The notes: generated by a model not told the origin, from the sequence alone. 47,724 bases of DNA from Limnobacter sp. (GCA_029866125.1 JARWZZ010000003.1:1-47724), one strand, 5' to 3'; shown: positions 34,379-43,681, counted from the stretch's first letter. Made by a program: numbers and translations.

Positions 34379-35047
34379 ATGAGGCTTTTACTGATTGAAG
34401 ATGACCCTCTGATTGGAAAGGCCACTCGGCGCTACCTCATCAGTGAGGAATACGCCGTGGATTGGGTACAAACAGCGGAAGAAGCGCTCACATCAATCCG
34501 CACACACACTTACTCCGCCATTCTTCTGGACTTGGGCTTACCCGACATGGACGGTCAGGTACTTCTAACCAAACTCCGTAGCAAGGGCATCACCGTGCCC
34601 ATCTTAATCATCACCGCCAGGGATTCACTGTCCGACCGTGTTCTTAATCTAGACAATGGTGCGGATGATTTCATCATCAAGCCCTACGACCTAGAGGAAG
34701 TCACAGCTCGCTTACGGGTCAGCTTACGCCGCGCTCAAGGTCGAGCGGAAGACCAAATCAAAGTGGGCGAAATCACCTTGTACCCCAGGCAAAAACGTGT
34801 TTTGCTACTTGAACAAGAAGTCCCCCTCACAGGCCGTGAATTTATGGTTTTGTCTGCCTTAATGGGAGCAAAAGGCCAAATTTTGAGCCGTGCCCAGATT
34901 GAAGAAGCCCTCTATGGCTGGGGAGAAGAAGTCGAAAGCAATTCCCTCGAAGTACACGTGCACAACCTTCGCAAAAAACTGGGCAAGAAGTGCATTGAAA
35001 CCGTGCACGGGTTGGGCTACAGGATAGCCAAAGGGCAAAACTCATGA
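34379..35047 (+). CDS. PmrA/QseB-type response regulator (OmpR family)
   Basis: The 222-residue protein has a receiver domain (Glu7-Asp8-Asp9, phospho-acceptor Asp51 in LLDLGLP, Lys101 in IIKPYD) and a C-terminal winged helix (about 128-220) with LTGREFMVLSALM and SNSLEVHVHNLRKKLG. The start MRLLLIEDD at 34379 matches the usual beginning of this subfamily; an upstream ATG at 34337 would sit at the predicted promoter. PmrA-type regulators bind CTTAA direct repeats, and four such sites lie in this locus, one directly in front of this gene. The stop overlaps the kinase start (ATGA). Gene names within the PmrA/QseB/TctD group cannot be separated from sequence alone. Confidence 0.93.
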   Translation: MRLLLIEDDPLIGKATRRYLISEEYAVDWVQTAEEALTSIRTHTYSAILLDLGLPDMDGQVLLTKLRSKGITVPILIITARDSLSDRVLNLDNGADDFIIKPYDLEEVTARLRVSLRRAQGRAEDQIKVGEITLYPRQKRVLLLEQEVPLTGREFMVLSALMGAKGQILSRAQIEEALYGWGEEVESNSLEVHVHNLRKKLGKKCIETVHGLGYRIAKGQNS

Positions 35048-36468
35048 GTAAGGAATTACAACCCAGATGGTCCCTGAAAAATCGAATGACCCTCATGCTT
35101 TTCGGGCTGGTCATTTGCCTTTGGGTACTCAGCGCAGTGGTTATTTACTTCAAAGCCGAGCATGAAAGCCAAGAGCTTTTTGACAGCTCACTTTCGGAAA
35201 CAGCCAACTTGCTACTGTTCTTGTCTGAACATGAAATTCACGAAGTGGGTAGCGCAAAAATATCGGGTGAAGATGCAGTCAACGACTCTCAGCACCCCCA
35301 GTACCTTGCATTCCAGTTGTGGGACATGGCGGGTAACTTAAAATACCGAAGCGCCAATGCGCCGGAGTCCCCCTTGGCCCCCTTGACTGTTCATGGATTT
35401 TCCTGGCAAAGCACTGAAGGCGAAACTCGCCGAACCTACAACTTGAAACACAACAACGGCACATTGCGAATTATCGTCAGTGAACCGTTGAAGCATCGTC
35501 AGGAAATATCTGGACACTTTTTCGGCGCATTGATTGCGTTCAGCGTAGTACTGCTTCCCTTTGGCTTCTTGGGTGTTCGATACCTGGTCAGTAAAGCACT
35601 TGCACCGGTGGACGAATGCGCCAAGCAAGTCAATGCACTGGATGTACGCAATTTAAAACCAGTGAATGCGCGAGAGCTACCGATTGAAATTTTGCCATTG
35701 GTGGATGGGCTCAATTCCGCCATGACACGCATTCAGGAAGGGATTGAGCGAGAGAAGCGCTTTACCGCCGATGCAGCCCATGAACTGAGAACACCCCTTG
35801 CGGGAGTGCGTGCCAATGTGCAGTTACTGCAAAAAGAACTTCAAAACCCCACCGCCGACCAGTCAGACATCATGAGTGACGCCATGGTTGGAATTGATCG
35901 ATGCTCACGCATGATCAACCAGCTGCTTGCACTCTCCAAATCCGATGCGAACATCGGTAGACACTCAGACCCCGAAACATTGAACCTGGCTTCAATCATT
36001 CAGGCCGTGGTGCAAATGGAAAGCCCACATGCAAAATCCAAGTCGGTATCCATCCGGCTGAATGAATCATCGGTCGTGGCGATGGAATTGATTCATAAAA
36101 GGGGCAAAATCATGGTCTACCCAACTGCACTGGAGCTGCTTTTGCGTAATTTGGTGAACAATGCCATTGCATACAACAGGGTAGGTGGTCATGTGGAGTT
36201 AGAAGTGGAAACACTTCCCTCACCCAACAACAGCAATCGATTGTTGCTCAATATCAGCGTCAAAGATGATGGGCCGGGTATCCCCATAGACAAACAAGCC
36301 TTCGTATTTGAACGCTTCTTTAGACTACACCCCAACCAAAGTAAGGGTTCCGGATTGGGTCTTTCGATTTGCAACGAGCTGGCAAATCTTCACTCCACCT
36401 CAATTGAGATTACCGAGGGGTTGAACGGTCAAGGCGTGGGGTTTAAATTCACACTTCAAGAAGCTTGA
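35044..36468 (+). CDS. PmrB/QseC-type sensor histidine kinase
   Basis: The 474-residue kinase has membrane helices near residues 13-36 and 157-180 flanking a periplasmic sensor of about 120 residues, a HAMP region, the H-box FTADAAHELRTPLAG with His246 and an ATPase domain with N-box (RNLVNNAIAYN), VKDDGPGIP and GSGLGLSICNE. The periplasmic part contains several acidic residues (for example SEHEIHE and SGEDAVND), but no ExxE iron motif of PmrB was seen, so the signal (metal, peptide or pH) is open. It is translationally coupled to the regulator gene. Its end overlaps the PAP2 gene on the opposite strand by 13 bases. Confidence 0.93.
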   Translation: MSKELQPRWSLKNRMTLMLFGLVICLWVLSAVVIYFKAEHESQELFDSSLSETANLLLFLSEHEIHEVGSAKISGEDAVNDSQHPQYLAFQLWDMAGNLKYRSANAPESPLAPLTVHGFSWQSTEGETRRTYNLKHNNGTLRIIVSEPLKHRQEISGHFFGALIAFSVVLLPFGFLGVRYLVSKALAPVDECAKQVNALDVRNLKPVNARELPIEILPLVDGLNSAMTRIQEGIEREKRFTADAAHELRTPLAGVRANVQLLQKELQNPTADQSDIMSDAMVGIDRCSRMINQLLALSKSDANIGRHSDPETLNLASIIQAVVQMESPHAKSKSVSIRLNESSVVAMELIHKRGKIMVYPTALELLLRNLVNNAIAYNRVGGHVELEVETLPSPNNSNRLLLNISVKDDGPGIPIDKQAFVFERFFRLHPNQSKGSGLGLSICNELANLHSTSIEITEGLNGQGVGFKFTLQEA

Positions 36469-37202
36469 ATACCTGTTTTAAATAACCAAGGGCGCAACTG
36501 GTAAACAAGCACTGCCACCCCCCAGCAAATCACAGCAGTCATCAGCACATGGCTTACGAAATGCGCCCCCCTTACAATCTGCGTGAGGCTTACCGTGAGT
36601 GATATCGCAATCACGGCAAGCTTAAGGCAAACCATGAACCTACGGGCTGCCCCCTCCGCTGGCGAGGGGACAAGAAGCACGCCAACCCACATCCAGCCCA
36701 CAGAGGCATGCCCACTTGGAAAACATTTACCAGGCCCAGACTCTAACCCCAGAAGCGACCAGTCAGCGCCCAAATAGAAAAAGTCAAACTCACCGCCAAA
36801 TGGCGTCAAATCCCAAGGGCAACTGTGCGCACTCTGAGATTTAAGCCATGCAACCCAACTTGCACAAACAAAAGAAGAAACCAGTATGTAATTGAGGACT
36901 GAAATCAGCGCCCCTGATAAAACAAGTTTTGAACTCCTGCCCATGCGAGTCATCACAAACATGAAACCACAAGCTAAAAAAAGGATTAACCAAATCAATA
37001 CAGAGAAATTCTTTAAGCCGGTGTGTAACACCTCGGAATAAAGATACTCGTCCCGCAATGGAAAACTGGCACTGCCCACATCATAAAAATGCATGCTTAG
37101 CGCAATATCCATCCCCGACCGGTTCAACACAAACACCAGCGCCAAACCCAACAGCCCAATCAAAACTTGTAGTTTCCAATCTTTAACAAGCGCCTGCCCC
37201 AT
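36456..37202 (-). CDS. PAP2-family membrane phosphatase (possible lipid phosphatase)
   Basis: The 248-residue protein has about six membrane helices and the three phosphatase motifs in modified form: WLKSQSAHSCPWDL in place of the first KxxxxxxRP motif, CFPSGHAS as the second and VRGAHFVSHV with the final His as the third. The SAHSCPWDL version is common in PAP2 proteins near PmrA-type systems, some of which remove phosphate from lipid A or undecaprenyl pyrophosphate; that role is inferred from context beside EptA. GGGAG/AAGG lies just upstream of the ATG. A PmrA-like box with -10 precedes it, divergent from the DUF5666 gene. Confidence 0.85.
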   Translation of the reverse strand: MGQALVKDWKLQVLIGLLGLALVFVLNRSGMDIALSMHFYDVGSASFPLRDEYLYSEVLHTGLKNFSVLIWLILFLACGFMFVMTRMGRSSKLVLSGALISVLNYILVSSFVCASWVAWLKSQSAHSCPWDLTPFGGEFDFFYLGADWSLLGLESGPGKCFPSGHASVGWMWVGVLLVPSPAEGAARRFMVCLKLAVIAISLTVSLTQIVRGAHFVSHVLMTAVICWGVAVLVYQLRPWLFKTGIQAS

Positions 37203-37229
37203 TGCCTTCTCCCAATTTTCGAATCACAG

Positions 37230-37262
37230 ATTCTGATGGGCAGTTATTAAGATTTTCTGAAG
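37230..37262 (-). promoter_or_regulatory. Degenerate PmrA-type box and promoter of the PAP2 gene
   Basis: On the minus strand CTTCAG-AAAAT-CTTAAT (37262-37246) has one mismatch in the first half-site. Exactly 10 bases further is CAGAAT (37235-37230), giving a leader of about 20 bases before the PAP2 ATG. The geometry is the same as at 27211 and 34306. Confidence 0.62.
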
Positions 37263-37270
37263 ATTCAACT

Positions 37271-37314
37271 CTTAAGTTTCACTTAATCTTCACCCCTCAA
37301 AGTGGTGACACAAT
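37271..37314 (+). promoter_or_regulatory. PmrA-type box and promoter of the DUF5666-EptA unit
   Basis: CTTAAG-TTTCA-CTTAAT (37271-37287) differs at one base from the copy at 27211. The best -10-like hexamer, CACAAT (37309-37314), is 21 bases away, one helical turn more than at the other sites; a poorer CAAAGT lies at the 10-base position (37298-37303). Both leave a short leader before the TTG start at 37334. Confidence 0.68.
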
Positions 37315-37333
37315 CGCTCACTCGGAGATTATT

Positions 37334-38824
37334 TTGAAGCCAACATTTTTACCCCTAGCCGCACTTGTATCAGTTACCGCAGTTCTATCCGCATGTGGCG
37401 GAGGGTCTACGGGCTCAAGCGGCTCAACAAGCAACTCAACCAACAACCCAACTTCTTCAGCACAATTGCTGGGTACTGTTCAAGGCAAGGGCTCGGTGGT
37501 TGTCAACGGCGTACGCCTTTCCACACTGGGTTCTACAATCAAAGACGAGGATGGGCACACCTTTGCACAAAGCAAACTCGCGCTAGGCCAAGTCATCTTG
37601 GTCTCAGGCAGTGTCAGTTCTGATGGTTTGTCTGGTGATGCAAGCCAAATCAATTTGCTGCGCGAATTCTCTGGCCCGGTGCAAACGGTCAGTGGTTCTG
37701 GCTTTGCGTTGATGGGTCAGAATTTTGTTGTGGACGCTGCAACAGTTTTTAAAGGTGAAGCTGGCGTTAACACCAGCGCATTGGCTCAAATTCGAGCAGG
37801 CGATTATGTTGAAGTCTATGGCGTGCGTCAGGCTGATGGCCGCTTGCTGGCTACCTTGGTTGAAGAGCAAACAGGCAAAGCTTCACTGGAATCAGGCATT
37901 GAAGGCCGCGGCCTCGTCAGTGCTTTAAACACCACCAACAAGACTTTTAAAATCGGCAATCTGACCGTGAACTATTCTGGCGCCAACCCCAATGCCACAT
38001 TGTCCAATGGGGTGTCAGTGCGCGTCCGCGCCACACAAGACCCCATTTATGCAAGCAACGGATCCGCCACACTGAACGCAACTTCAGTCACAGTCAAAGG
38101 CGTCGAAAACGAGCTGAATTCCCGCAGCGGGCAAGTGGAAGTCAAAGGCTTTGTCGAATCAGATGCCAATGATCAAAACCCCTCCACATTTGCAGTTGCC
38201 GGTTTTACTGTGGATGTATCCAATGCACGGTTTGAAGGCCTAAGCACATTGGCAGTCGGTCAGTTGGTTGAAGTCAAAGGCGTGCTGAACAACGGTGTTT
38301 TACAAGCCAGCAAAGTTGAAACTGAAGAATCACGAGAGACCAGTCGTGGCGGTCGATATGAGTTTTATGGTGCGGCTACTCAGGGCAACTATCAAGCGTC
38401 TAGCAACACCTTAAGCTTCACCGTTCAAGGTCAAAACGTCCAATTCAGCAGGGCAATCAACCAAGGCAGTACAGATGTGTGCGGCATCTCCACAACAGGC
38501 TCCAATCCCTATGTAGAGGTCAAAGGCACGCTCACCAACGGAATCATCCAGGCCCGCAAAGTGGAATGTCAAACCTCCAGCAGCAGTGGCTCTGGTGATG
38601 ACCGCAGCTTCTCAGGCAATCGATTCGAAATGGAAGGCACGGTCAGTAACTACAACGCCTCATCGAACGAGTTTGCATTGAACGGCACACGCGTTTCTGT
38701 CACCAATGCCAAGTTTAAAAAAGGCACAGCATCACAACTGAGAAACGGCATTCGTGTGGAAGTCAAAGGCGCCTTGGATGCCAATCAAGTATTCCAAGCC
38801 ACTGAACTTGAGTTTGAAGACTAA
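37334..38824 (+). CDS. DUF5666-repeat lipoprotein
   Basis: The start is read as TTG at 37334 with GGAG 7 bases upstream, giving a 496-residue lipoprotein with lipobox LSAC near residue 20 and a Gly/Ser/Asn-rich linker. The rest is built of beta-rich DUF5666-like modules. A recurring motif VEVKG, then a few residues, then Q-A-x-x-x-E ends successive modules (for example near GDYVEVYG, GQLVEVKG, PYVEVKG and IRVEVKG). The open frame upstream of 37334 would cover the promoter and is not needed. The family function is unknown; here it shares a PmrA-type promoter with the EptA gene 20 bases downstream, which suggests an envelope role. Confidence 0.85.
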   Translation: MKPTFLPLAALVSVTAVLSACGGGSTGSSGSTSNSTNNPTSSAQLLGTVQGKGSVVVNGVRLSTLGSTIKDEDGHTFAQSKLALGQVILVSGSVSSDGLSGDASQINLLREFSGPVQTVSGSGFALMGQNFVVDAATVFKGEAGVNTSALAQIRAGDYVEVYGVRQADGRLLATLVEEQTGKASLESGIEGRGLVSALNTTNKTFKIGNLTVNYSGANPNATLSNGVSVRVRATQDPIYASNGSATLNATSVTVKGVENELNSRSGQVEVKGFVESDANDQNPSTFAVAGFTVDVSNARFEGLSTLAVGQLVEVKGVLNNGVLQASKVETEESRETSRGGRYEFYGAATQGNYQASSNTLSFTVQGQNVQFSRAINQGSTDVCGISTTGSNPYVEVKGTLTNGIIQARKVECQTSSSSGSGDDRSFSGNRFEMEGTVSNYNASSNEFALNGTRVSVTNAKFKKGTASQLRNGIRVEVKGALDANQVFQATELEFED

Positions 38825-38844
38825 GCAGCACCGAGAGCCCCGCA

Positions 38845-40524
38845 ATGGACGCGACAAAAACAACACAGGTGTGGATCACACCCAACCAATACCTGATGCT
38901 GGCGATTTCAGCTTTCATCATGCTAACAGGCAACCTCAGTTTCTATCAAAAAGTCACTGAAGTTTACCCATGGGCTCAAGGCAATGCCCCTTTCCTCATT
39001 TCCTTGTTCCTGTTGTTTACTGCAGCGACTGCCTTCCTGTTGAATGTGCTAACCTATCGCACATCCAGCAGATGGGTGCTGGCTGTATTCCTAGTCGCGT
39101 CCAGCGCAGCCGCCTATTTCATGGACAAATACGGCACAGTCATTGATTACGAAATGTTAATCAACCTGCTGCAAACCAATGTGTCAGAGGCCGGGGATCT
39201 CCTCAACCTCAACATGCTTTTACGCATCGTTTGTTTTGGGCTCATACCTGCAATCCTAGTCATTCGCTACAAGTCCGAAGTACTCAGCCACAAGCTGGAA
39301 TTGCGTAGCAAAGCATTTACAGCAGTAACGCTACTCGTGATCATGGGCGCATGTATTGCGCCTTTCACTTCGCAATACGCAAGTTTCTTTAGGGCGCACA
39401 AATCCATTCGGTTTTACGCAAACCCATCCTACTTTACTTACTCGCTGGTTCGGCTCATTGACATTCAGCTTGCCGATATTGACGCAGGCCCACCCAAGGC
39501 CGTTGCTACTGACACGCAATTGAATGAGCCCGACGACATGGCCAATCACAATGAACTGATCGTACTGGTGGTTGGGGAAACAGCCAGAGCAGATCGCTTC
39601 TCGTTGAATGGCTACAATCGGCTCACCAATCCATTGCTAGAAAAGGAAAACATCGTCAGCTTAAGCCAGGTCACCTCCTGCGGCACATCAACCGCGGTCT
39701 CTGTCCCGTGCATGTTCTCCAATATAAAGATGAACGACTTCAGCATTCAAAAGGCATCCAAGCTTGAAAACGTGTTGGATGTTTTAAAAAGAGAAGGTGT
39801 GGAAGTGCTGTGGCGCGACAACAATTCCGACAGCAAAGGCGTAGCCTTGCGTGTGGATTACGAGGATTATCGCAACCCCAAAAACAACCCGGTGTGCGAT
39901 GAGGAATGCAGAGACGTCGGCATGCTTGAAGGCCTAGAAGCTTATGTCAAAGCCCGCCAAGGGAAAGACATACTGATTGTTCTGCACCAAATGGGCAATC
40001 ACGGGCCCGCTTATTTCAAGCGATACCCGAAAGAATTCGAAAAATTCACCCCAGTTTGCAAAACCAATGAATTGTCAAAATGCACTCAGCAAGAGATCGA
40101 CAATGCCTATGACAATGCCATTCTTTACACCGACTACTTCCTTTCCAAAGTGATCGGATTTCTCAAAAAACATGACAAAAGCCACGAAACCGCCATGCTT
40201 TATGTCAGTGACCACGGTGAGTCATTGGGCGAGTACGGCATGTACCTTCATGGCGCACCCCGAGCCTTTGCACCCAAAGTCCAAACCCATGTGGCATCCG
40301 TGGTGTGGATGGGCAATCAGTTCGATTACACCATCAAAGACTTAAAACCTTATGCGCAAAAAGCCCTTAGCCACGAGGACCTGTTTTGCACTCTGCTACT
40401 GGGGTATGAAATGAATACAACAGACTGTTTCAAGGAAAAGCAGATTGCAACCAAGCATCATGCCGATGCAATCAACACGGAGTATTCGCAAGCCACAACC
40501 AAAAAGCAAGTTGCGGTTGACTAG
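38845..40524 (+). CDS. eptA: Phosphoethanolamine-lipid A transferase
   Basis: The 559-residue protein has five N-terminal membrane helices (to about residue 190) and a periplasmic sulfatase-fold domain. Catalytic features are the metal ligand Glu245 in VVGETARADRFS, the nucleophilic Thr in SCGTSTAVSVPC (Thr281 most likely), and C-terminal DHGESLGE and HGAPRA ligands. Paired cysteines (CDEECRD, KTNELSKC) should form the usual disulfides. EptA adds phosphoethanolamine to lipid A phosphates and lowers binding of cationic peptides such as polymyxin. It is the classic PmrA target, which agrees with the box in front of the two-gene unit. A weak GAGAG ribosome site precedes the ATG. Confidence 0.94.
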   Translation: MDATKTTQVWITPNQYLMLAISAFIMLTGNLSFYQKVTEVYPWAQGNAPFLISLFLLFTAATAFLLNVLTYRTSSRWVLAVFLVASSAAAYFMDKYGTVIDYEMLINLLQTNVSEAGDLLNLNMLLRIVCFGLIPAILVIRYKSEVLSHKLELRSKAFTAVTLLVIMGACIAPFTSQYASFFRAHKSIRFYANPSYFTYSLVRLIDIQLADIDAGPPKAVATDTQLNEPDDMANHNELIVLVVGETARADRFSLNGYNRLTNPLLEKENIVSLSQVTSCGTSTAVSVPCMFSNIKMNDFSIQKASKLENVLDVLKREGVEVLWRDNNSDSKGVALRVDYEDYRNPKNNPVCDEECRDVGMLEGLEAYVKARQGKDILIVLHQMGNHGPAYFKRYPKEFEKFTPVCKTNELSKCTQQEIDNAYDNAILYTDYFLSKVIGFLKKHDKSHETAMLYVSDHGESLGEYGMYLHGAPRAFAPKVQTHVASVVWMGNQFDYTIKDLKPYAQKALSHEDLFCTLLLGYEMNTTDCFKEKQIATKHHADAINTEYSQATTKKQVAVD

Positions 40525-40648
40525 AAGTTTGCACTGCCTACAAGCCCTTACCATAGTTAACAATTCCTGAAAGACATCGGGTTAGAATAGGTCGTAAGAA
40601 TCATTCATTCTGAAGACCCCACTCCAACCTCAATCCAGAAGGCAGCCT

Positions 40649-41839
40649 ATGACCCCGAATCAATCGAAATGGGTTTTTGCGGGAATTACGACTGTGGTGC
40701 TTGCTGCCACCATTCCATTGAAGGCTTTTGCAACAGAGCAACCCACCGACGATGAAAACGCGGTCGAATTCACAGGCTCTTGGCTGGTGGTGGGTCAAAA
40801 AGCCAAAGGCGTACCACTCGCACCAGGCGAGAAAACCCGGGAATACAACACCCGGCTTGATTTGGAGTTTGAAAAACCAATCAAAGCCATCAACGGACGA
40901 GCCTACGCGCACATTCGGGCGGGCGCAGGGTCTGGTTTGCAACTGGGCCTGCCCACCTTCACAGGCTCGGTCAACACAACCGCCTTTGCCAAAGAAGACG
41001 AACACCTACACGACGCCAAAGCCATCATCGCACAAGCATGGGTAGAGATTGGGCTTTCCAAATCGCACGCCCTCAGCGTCATCGTCGGTAAAATCGACCC
41101 CACCGTATTTTTCGACCACAACGAAATTGCACATGATGAATCTGAAAAATTCATCAACAACATACTGGTCCACAACCCGCTGCTGGACACAGGTGGCGAT
41201 TACGGCATCGACGAAAATGGCTTTTCCCCCGGCGTGCTGTTTAACTACCAAACCAGCCGGGAAGACCAACCCAACTGGATGTTCAACCTTGGGTTTTTTG
41301 GTGCTGGCAATGGCCCCAAATTAGACACCAGCCCCAGCAACCCGTTCACCATGGCCCAAGTCCGGTATTTTGGTGACTTGTGCAAAGACTTACCGGGCTC
41401 CATAGCCACCTATTATTGGAGCAACCCCAAAGCCGAGAATGCGCTGACCGGGCAAGAAGAATCCCACACAGGCTGGGGCATCTCGCTTGACCAAAACATC
41501 AGCAAAGATTTGTCTTTGTTTGCGCGCACCTCCCAAGGGCTTGACGGCACCCGCCTTTTTGACCGCGCCCTGACTTACGGAACAGAGCTGAAAGGCAGCA
41601 CTTGGAATCGACCCCAAGACCACATTGCCTTGGGCGTCGCACACCTGCGGCCCGACCCAGTGCTGGTGCTCAATGGGGAAGGAAACAAACGCGAAACCAC
41701 CGCCGAATTGATGTATGCCTATGCCGTGAACGAAAGGCTTGTGGTGTCGGCTGACTTTCAATGGATCAAAAACTCTGCAGGCGACTCCCAAGCCCCCACA
41801 GCCAAAATCATGGGCTTGCGCAGCAAGCTGAGTTTTTAA
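40649..41839 (+). CDS. OprB-like carbohydrate-selective porin family protein
   Basis: The 396-residue outer membrane protein has a signal peptide ending near AFATEQ, alternating beta-strand patterns throughout and a C-terminal Phe (RSKLSF) typical for outer membrane barrels. Segments such as WVEIGLSKSHALSVIVGKIDPTVFFDHNEIA and YGIDENGFSPGVLFNY resemble the OprB family. The substrate may be a sugar but can be another solute. AAGG lies about 6 bases before the ATG, and TAGAAT at 40583-40588 is a possible -10. It is probably monocistronic and outside the PmrA-boxed block. Confidence 0.78.
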   Translation: MTPNQSKWVFAGITTVVLAATIPLKAFATEQPTDDENAVEFTGSWLVVGQKAKGVPLAPGEKTREYNTRLDLEFEKPIKAINGRAYAHIRAGAGSGLQLGLPTFTGSVNTTAFAKEDEHLHDAKAIIAQAWVEIGLSKSHALSVIVGKIDPTVFFDHNEIAHDESEKFINNILVHNPLLDTGGDYGIDENGFSPGVLFNYQTSREDQPNWMFNLGFFGAGNGPKLDTSPSNPFTMAQVRYFGDLCKDLPGSIATYYWSNPKAENALTGQEESHTGWGISLDQNISKDLSLFARTSQGLDGTRLFDRALTYGTELKGSTWNRPQDHIALGVAHLRPDPVLVLNGEGNKRETTAELMYAYAVNERLVVSADFQWIKNSAGDSQAPTAKIMGLRSKLSF

Positions 41840-41932
41840 AACCAACGTCCATCAACAATCGTTAAATTTGTTAACAACACAACGAGCAGAATTAAAACAC
41901 TTTTGGCCTTTTATCCCCAATATGGGTTGGCT

Positions 41933-41959
41933 GATGGGCCTGCTAAAGTCAGGCTCATC
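41933..41959. promoter_or_regulatory. Imperfect dyad upstream of the second chemoreceptor gene
   Basis: GATGGGCCTG and CAGGCTCATC flank a 7-base spacer and pair at nine of ten positions. No T-run follows, so it is more likely an operator or leader hairpin than a terminator; it ends 42 bases before the start codon. Confidence 0.4.
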
Positions 41960-42001
41960 GACTCCACCCATACCAACGGGTAAAATCCAAAAGGTTGTTT
42001 T

Positions 42002-43621
42002 ATGAAAAACTGGTCCGTGAAATCCATGCTGTTGAGCAACAGCCTCGCATCCAACACCTTAATTATTTTGCTGGGCCTACTAAGCTTGCTTGCCATGTAT
42101 GAGCTGGATCAGGTGGTCACCGACTCCAACCAAAATGCAGTGGCTGTGCAACGCCAAATGGACGCAGACATGATGCACGACGCCATTCGAAGCGATGTGA
42201 TGTCCGCTTTGTACGCAGCCTCGCAAGATCAAGCGGACCAAATCCCCAACATCAGGATGGACTTGACCGAACATGCTGACCGCTTGCTGAGCAACCTCAC
42301 GGAAAACGCCCAAGTCACCAATGTTGAAGGCATGGCTGAACACTCACGCGCAGTGCTTGCCGTGGCCAAACAGTACGTGCAAAAGTCCAAACAACTGATT
42401 CAACTCAGCACCACCCAACCCAATGTCAGCGACGCCCTCGCCGGCATGATGGTGGATTTTGAGTTGCTTGAAGTCGAAATGGAAAAGCTATCCGGCATCA
42501 TAGCCAACCACGCTCAAGTCACTCAGGCCCGATCCAACCAAATTCTTCAACTGTCCCAGTGGTTAATTGGCAGCATCTTGGTCATCGCACTCATCATCAC
42601 CATCCCGTTGTCTACCGTAACCATCAAATCAATCAACGCGCCCCTTCAAAACCTGGTCAATACCATGCAAAAAATGGAGCGTGAAGGCGACCTCACCCAG
42701 CGAGCCGCAATGCTCAGCAACAATGAAATTGGCCGCGCATCCAAATCATTCAATACCCTGATGAACTCCGTTCAAGAAATTGTGCAAGACGTGCGCTTGT
42801 CCTCTCAGCAACTGCTGACAAACAGCCATGCACTGGCGCAAGCTTCTCAGCAATCCTTGGCAGCATCCGCCTCAAACAGCGAAGCCGCGGGCTCAGTGGC
42901 TGCAGCGGTTGAAGAACTGTCTGCCAGCATTGCCAACATCGCCCAACAAGCCAACATTGCCAGCGAAGCCTCGGCCAACTCTTACACTTTGACCCAAAAA
43001 GGGCGTACAGACATAGACCTTGCAGGCAAGGAAATGAGCCAAATTTCCGAATCAGTCAAAACCTCAGCACACTCCATCACCTTATTGGAAGAGCAAGCAG
43101 CCTCCATCTCCCAAATCACAGGTGTGATCCGCGGCATTGCCGAACAAACCAACCTACTGGCCTTGAATGCTGCGATTGAAGCCGCCCGTGCTGGCGAAGG
43201 CGGCCGAGGCTTTGCCGTGGTGGCCGACGAAGTACGCAACTTGGCTGAACGCACCGCCGACTCCACCAAAAAAATTACACACATGATTGAAGCCATTCAA
43301 ATTGGCACGCAAGACGCAGTCAAGAATATGAATGAAGGCGTTGAGCGGGTTTCCGTAGGCGTCTCTCTCACCCATGATGTGGTGGAAACCATGGGCAACG
43401 TAGCCTCCAAGGCCAACAAAGCCTCACAGGCAGTCAGCCAAATCTCAGAAAGCCTGCGTGAACAAGAATCCGCCGGGGGCGACATTTCCCGCACAGTGGA
43501 GCGGGTGGCTCAAATCACAGAAGAAAGCCATGCCGTGGCGCGCGAAACCGCGGTCCGCGCTCAGGAACTGAGCGAACTGGCAGTCCGGCTTGAAGAACGT
43601 ATTTCACGATTTAAGGCTTAA
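42002..43621 (+). CDS. Methyl-accepting chemotaxis protein
   Basis: The 539-residue receptor has membrane helices near residues 15-34 and 180-203 and a helical, four-helix-bundle-like periplasmic sensor between them. A HAMP domain follows, then a signalling domain with the hairpin tip at about residues 377-416 ([20 protein letters not shown] and the following [16 protein letters not shown]). Its design is closer to Tsr/Tar-type receptors than the longer receptor at 14332. No CheR-docking pentapeptide is seen at the end (ERISRFKA). The ligand is unknown. The upstream region carries an imperfect dyad; no chemotaxis kinase genes are in the window. Confidence 0.94.
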   Translation: MKNWSVKSMLLSNSLASNTLIILLGLLSLLAMYELDQVVTDSNQNAVAVQRQMDADMMHDAIRSDVMSALYAASQDQADQIPNIRMDLTEHADRLLSNLTENAQVTNVEGMAEHSRAVLAVAKQYVQKSKQLIQLSTTQPNVSDALAGMMVDFELLEVEMEKLSGIIANHAQVTQARSNQILQLSQWLIGSILVIALIITIPLSTVTIKSINAPLQNLVNTMQKMEREGDLTQRAAMLSNNEIGRASKSFNTLMNSVQEIVQDVRLSSQQLLTNSHALAQASQQSLAASASNSEAAGSVAAAVEELSASIANIAQQANIASEASANSYTLTQKGRTDIDLAGKEMSQISESVKTSAHSITLLEEQAASISQITGVIRGIAEQTNLLALNAAIEAARAGEGGRGFAVVADEVRNLAERTADSTKKITHMIEAIQIGTQDAVKNMNEGVERVSVGVSLTHDVVETMGNVASKANKASQAVSQISESLREQESAGGDISRTVERVAQITEESHAVARETAVRAQELSELAVRLEERISRFKA

Positions 43622-43681
43622 GCCACTCAGCAAGGTATTTTGGTTGTATGCTCAGGTGAATCCAAGTTCAGACACAAATCC

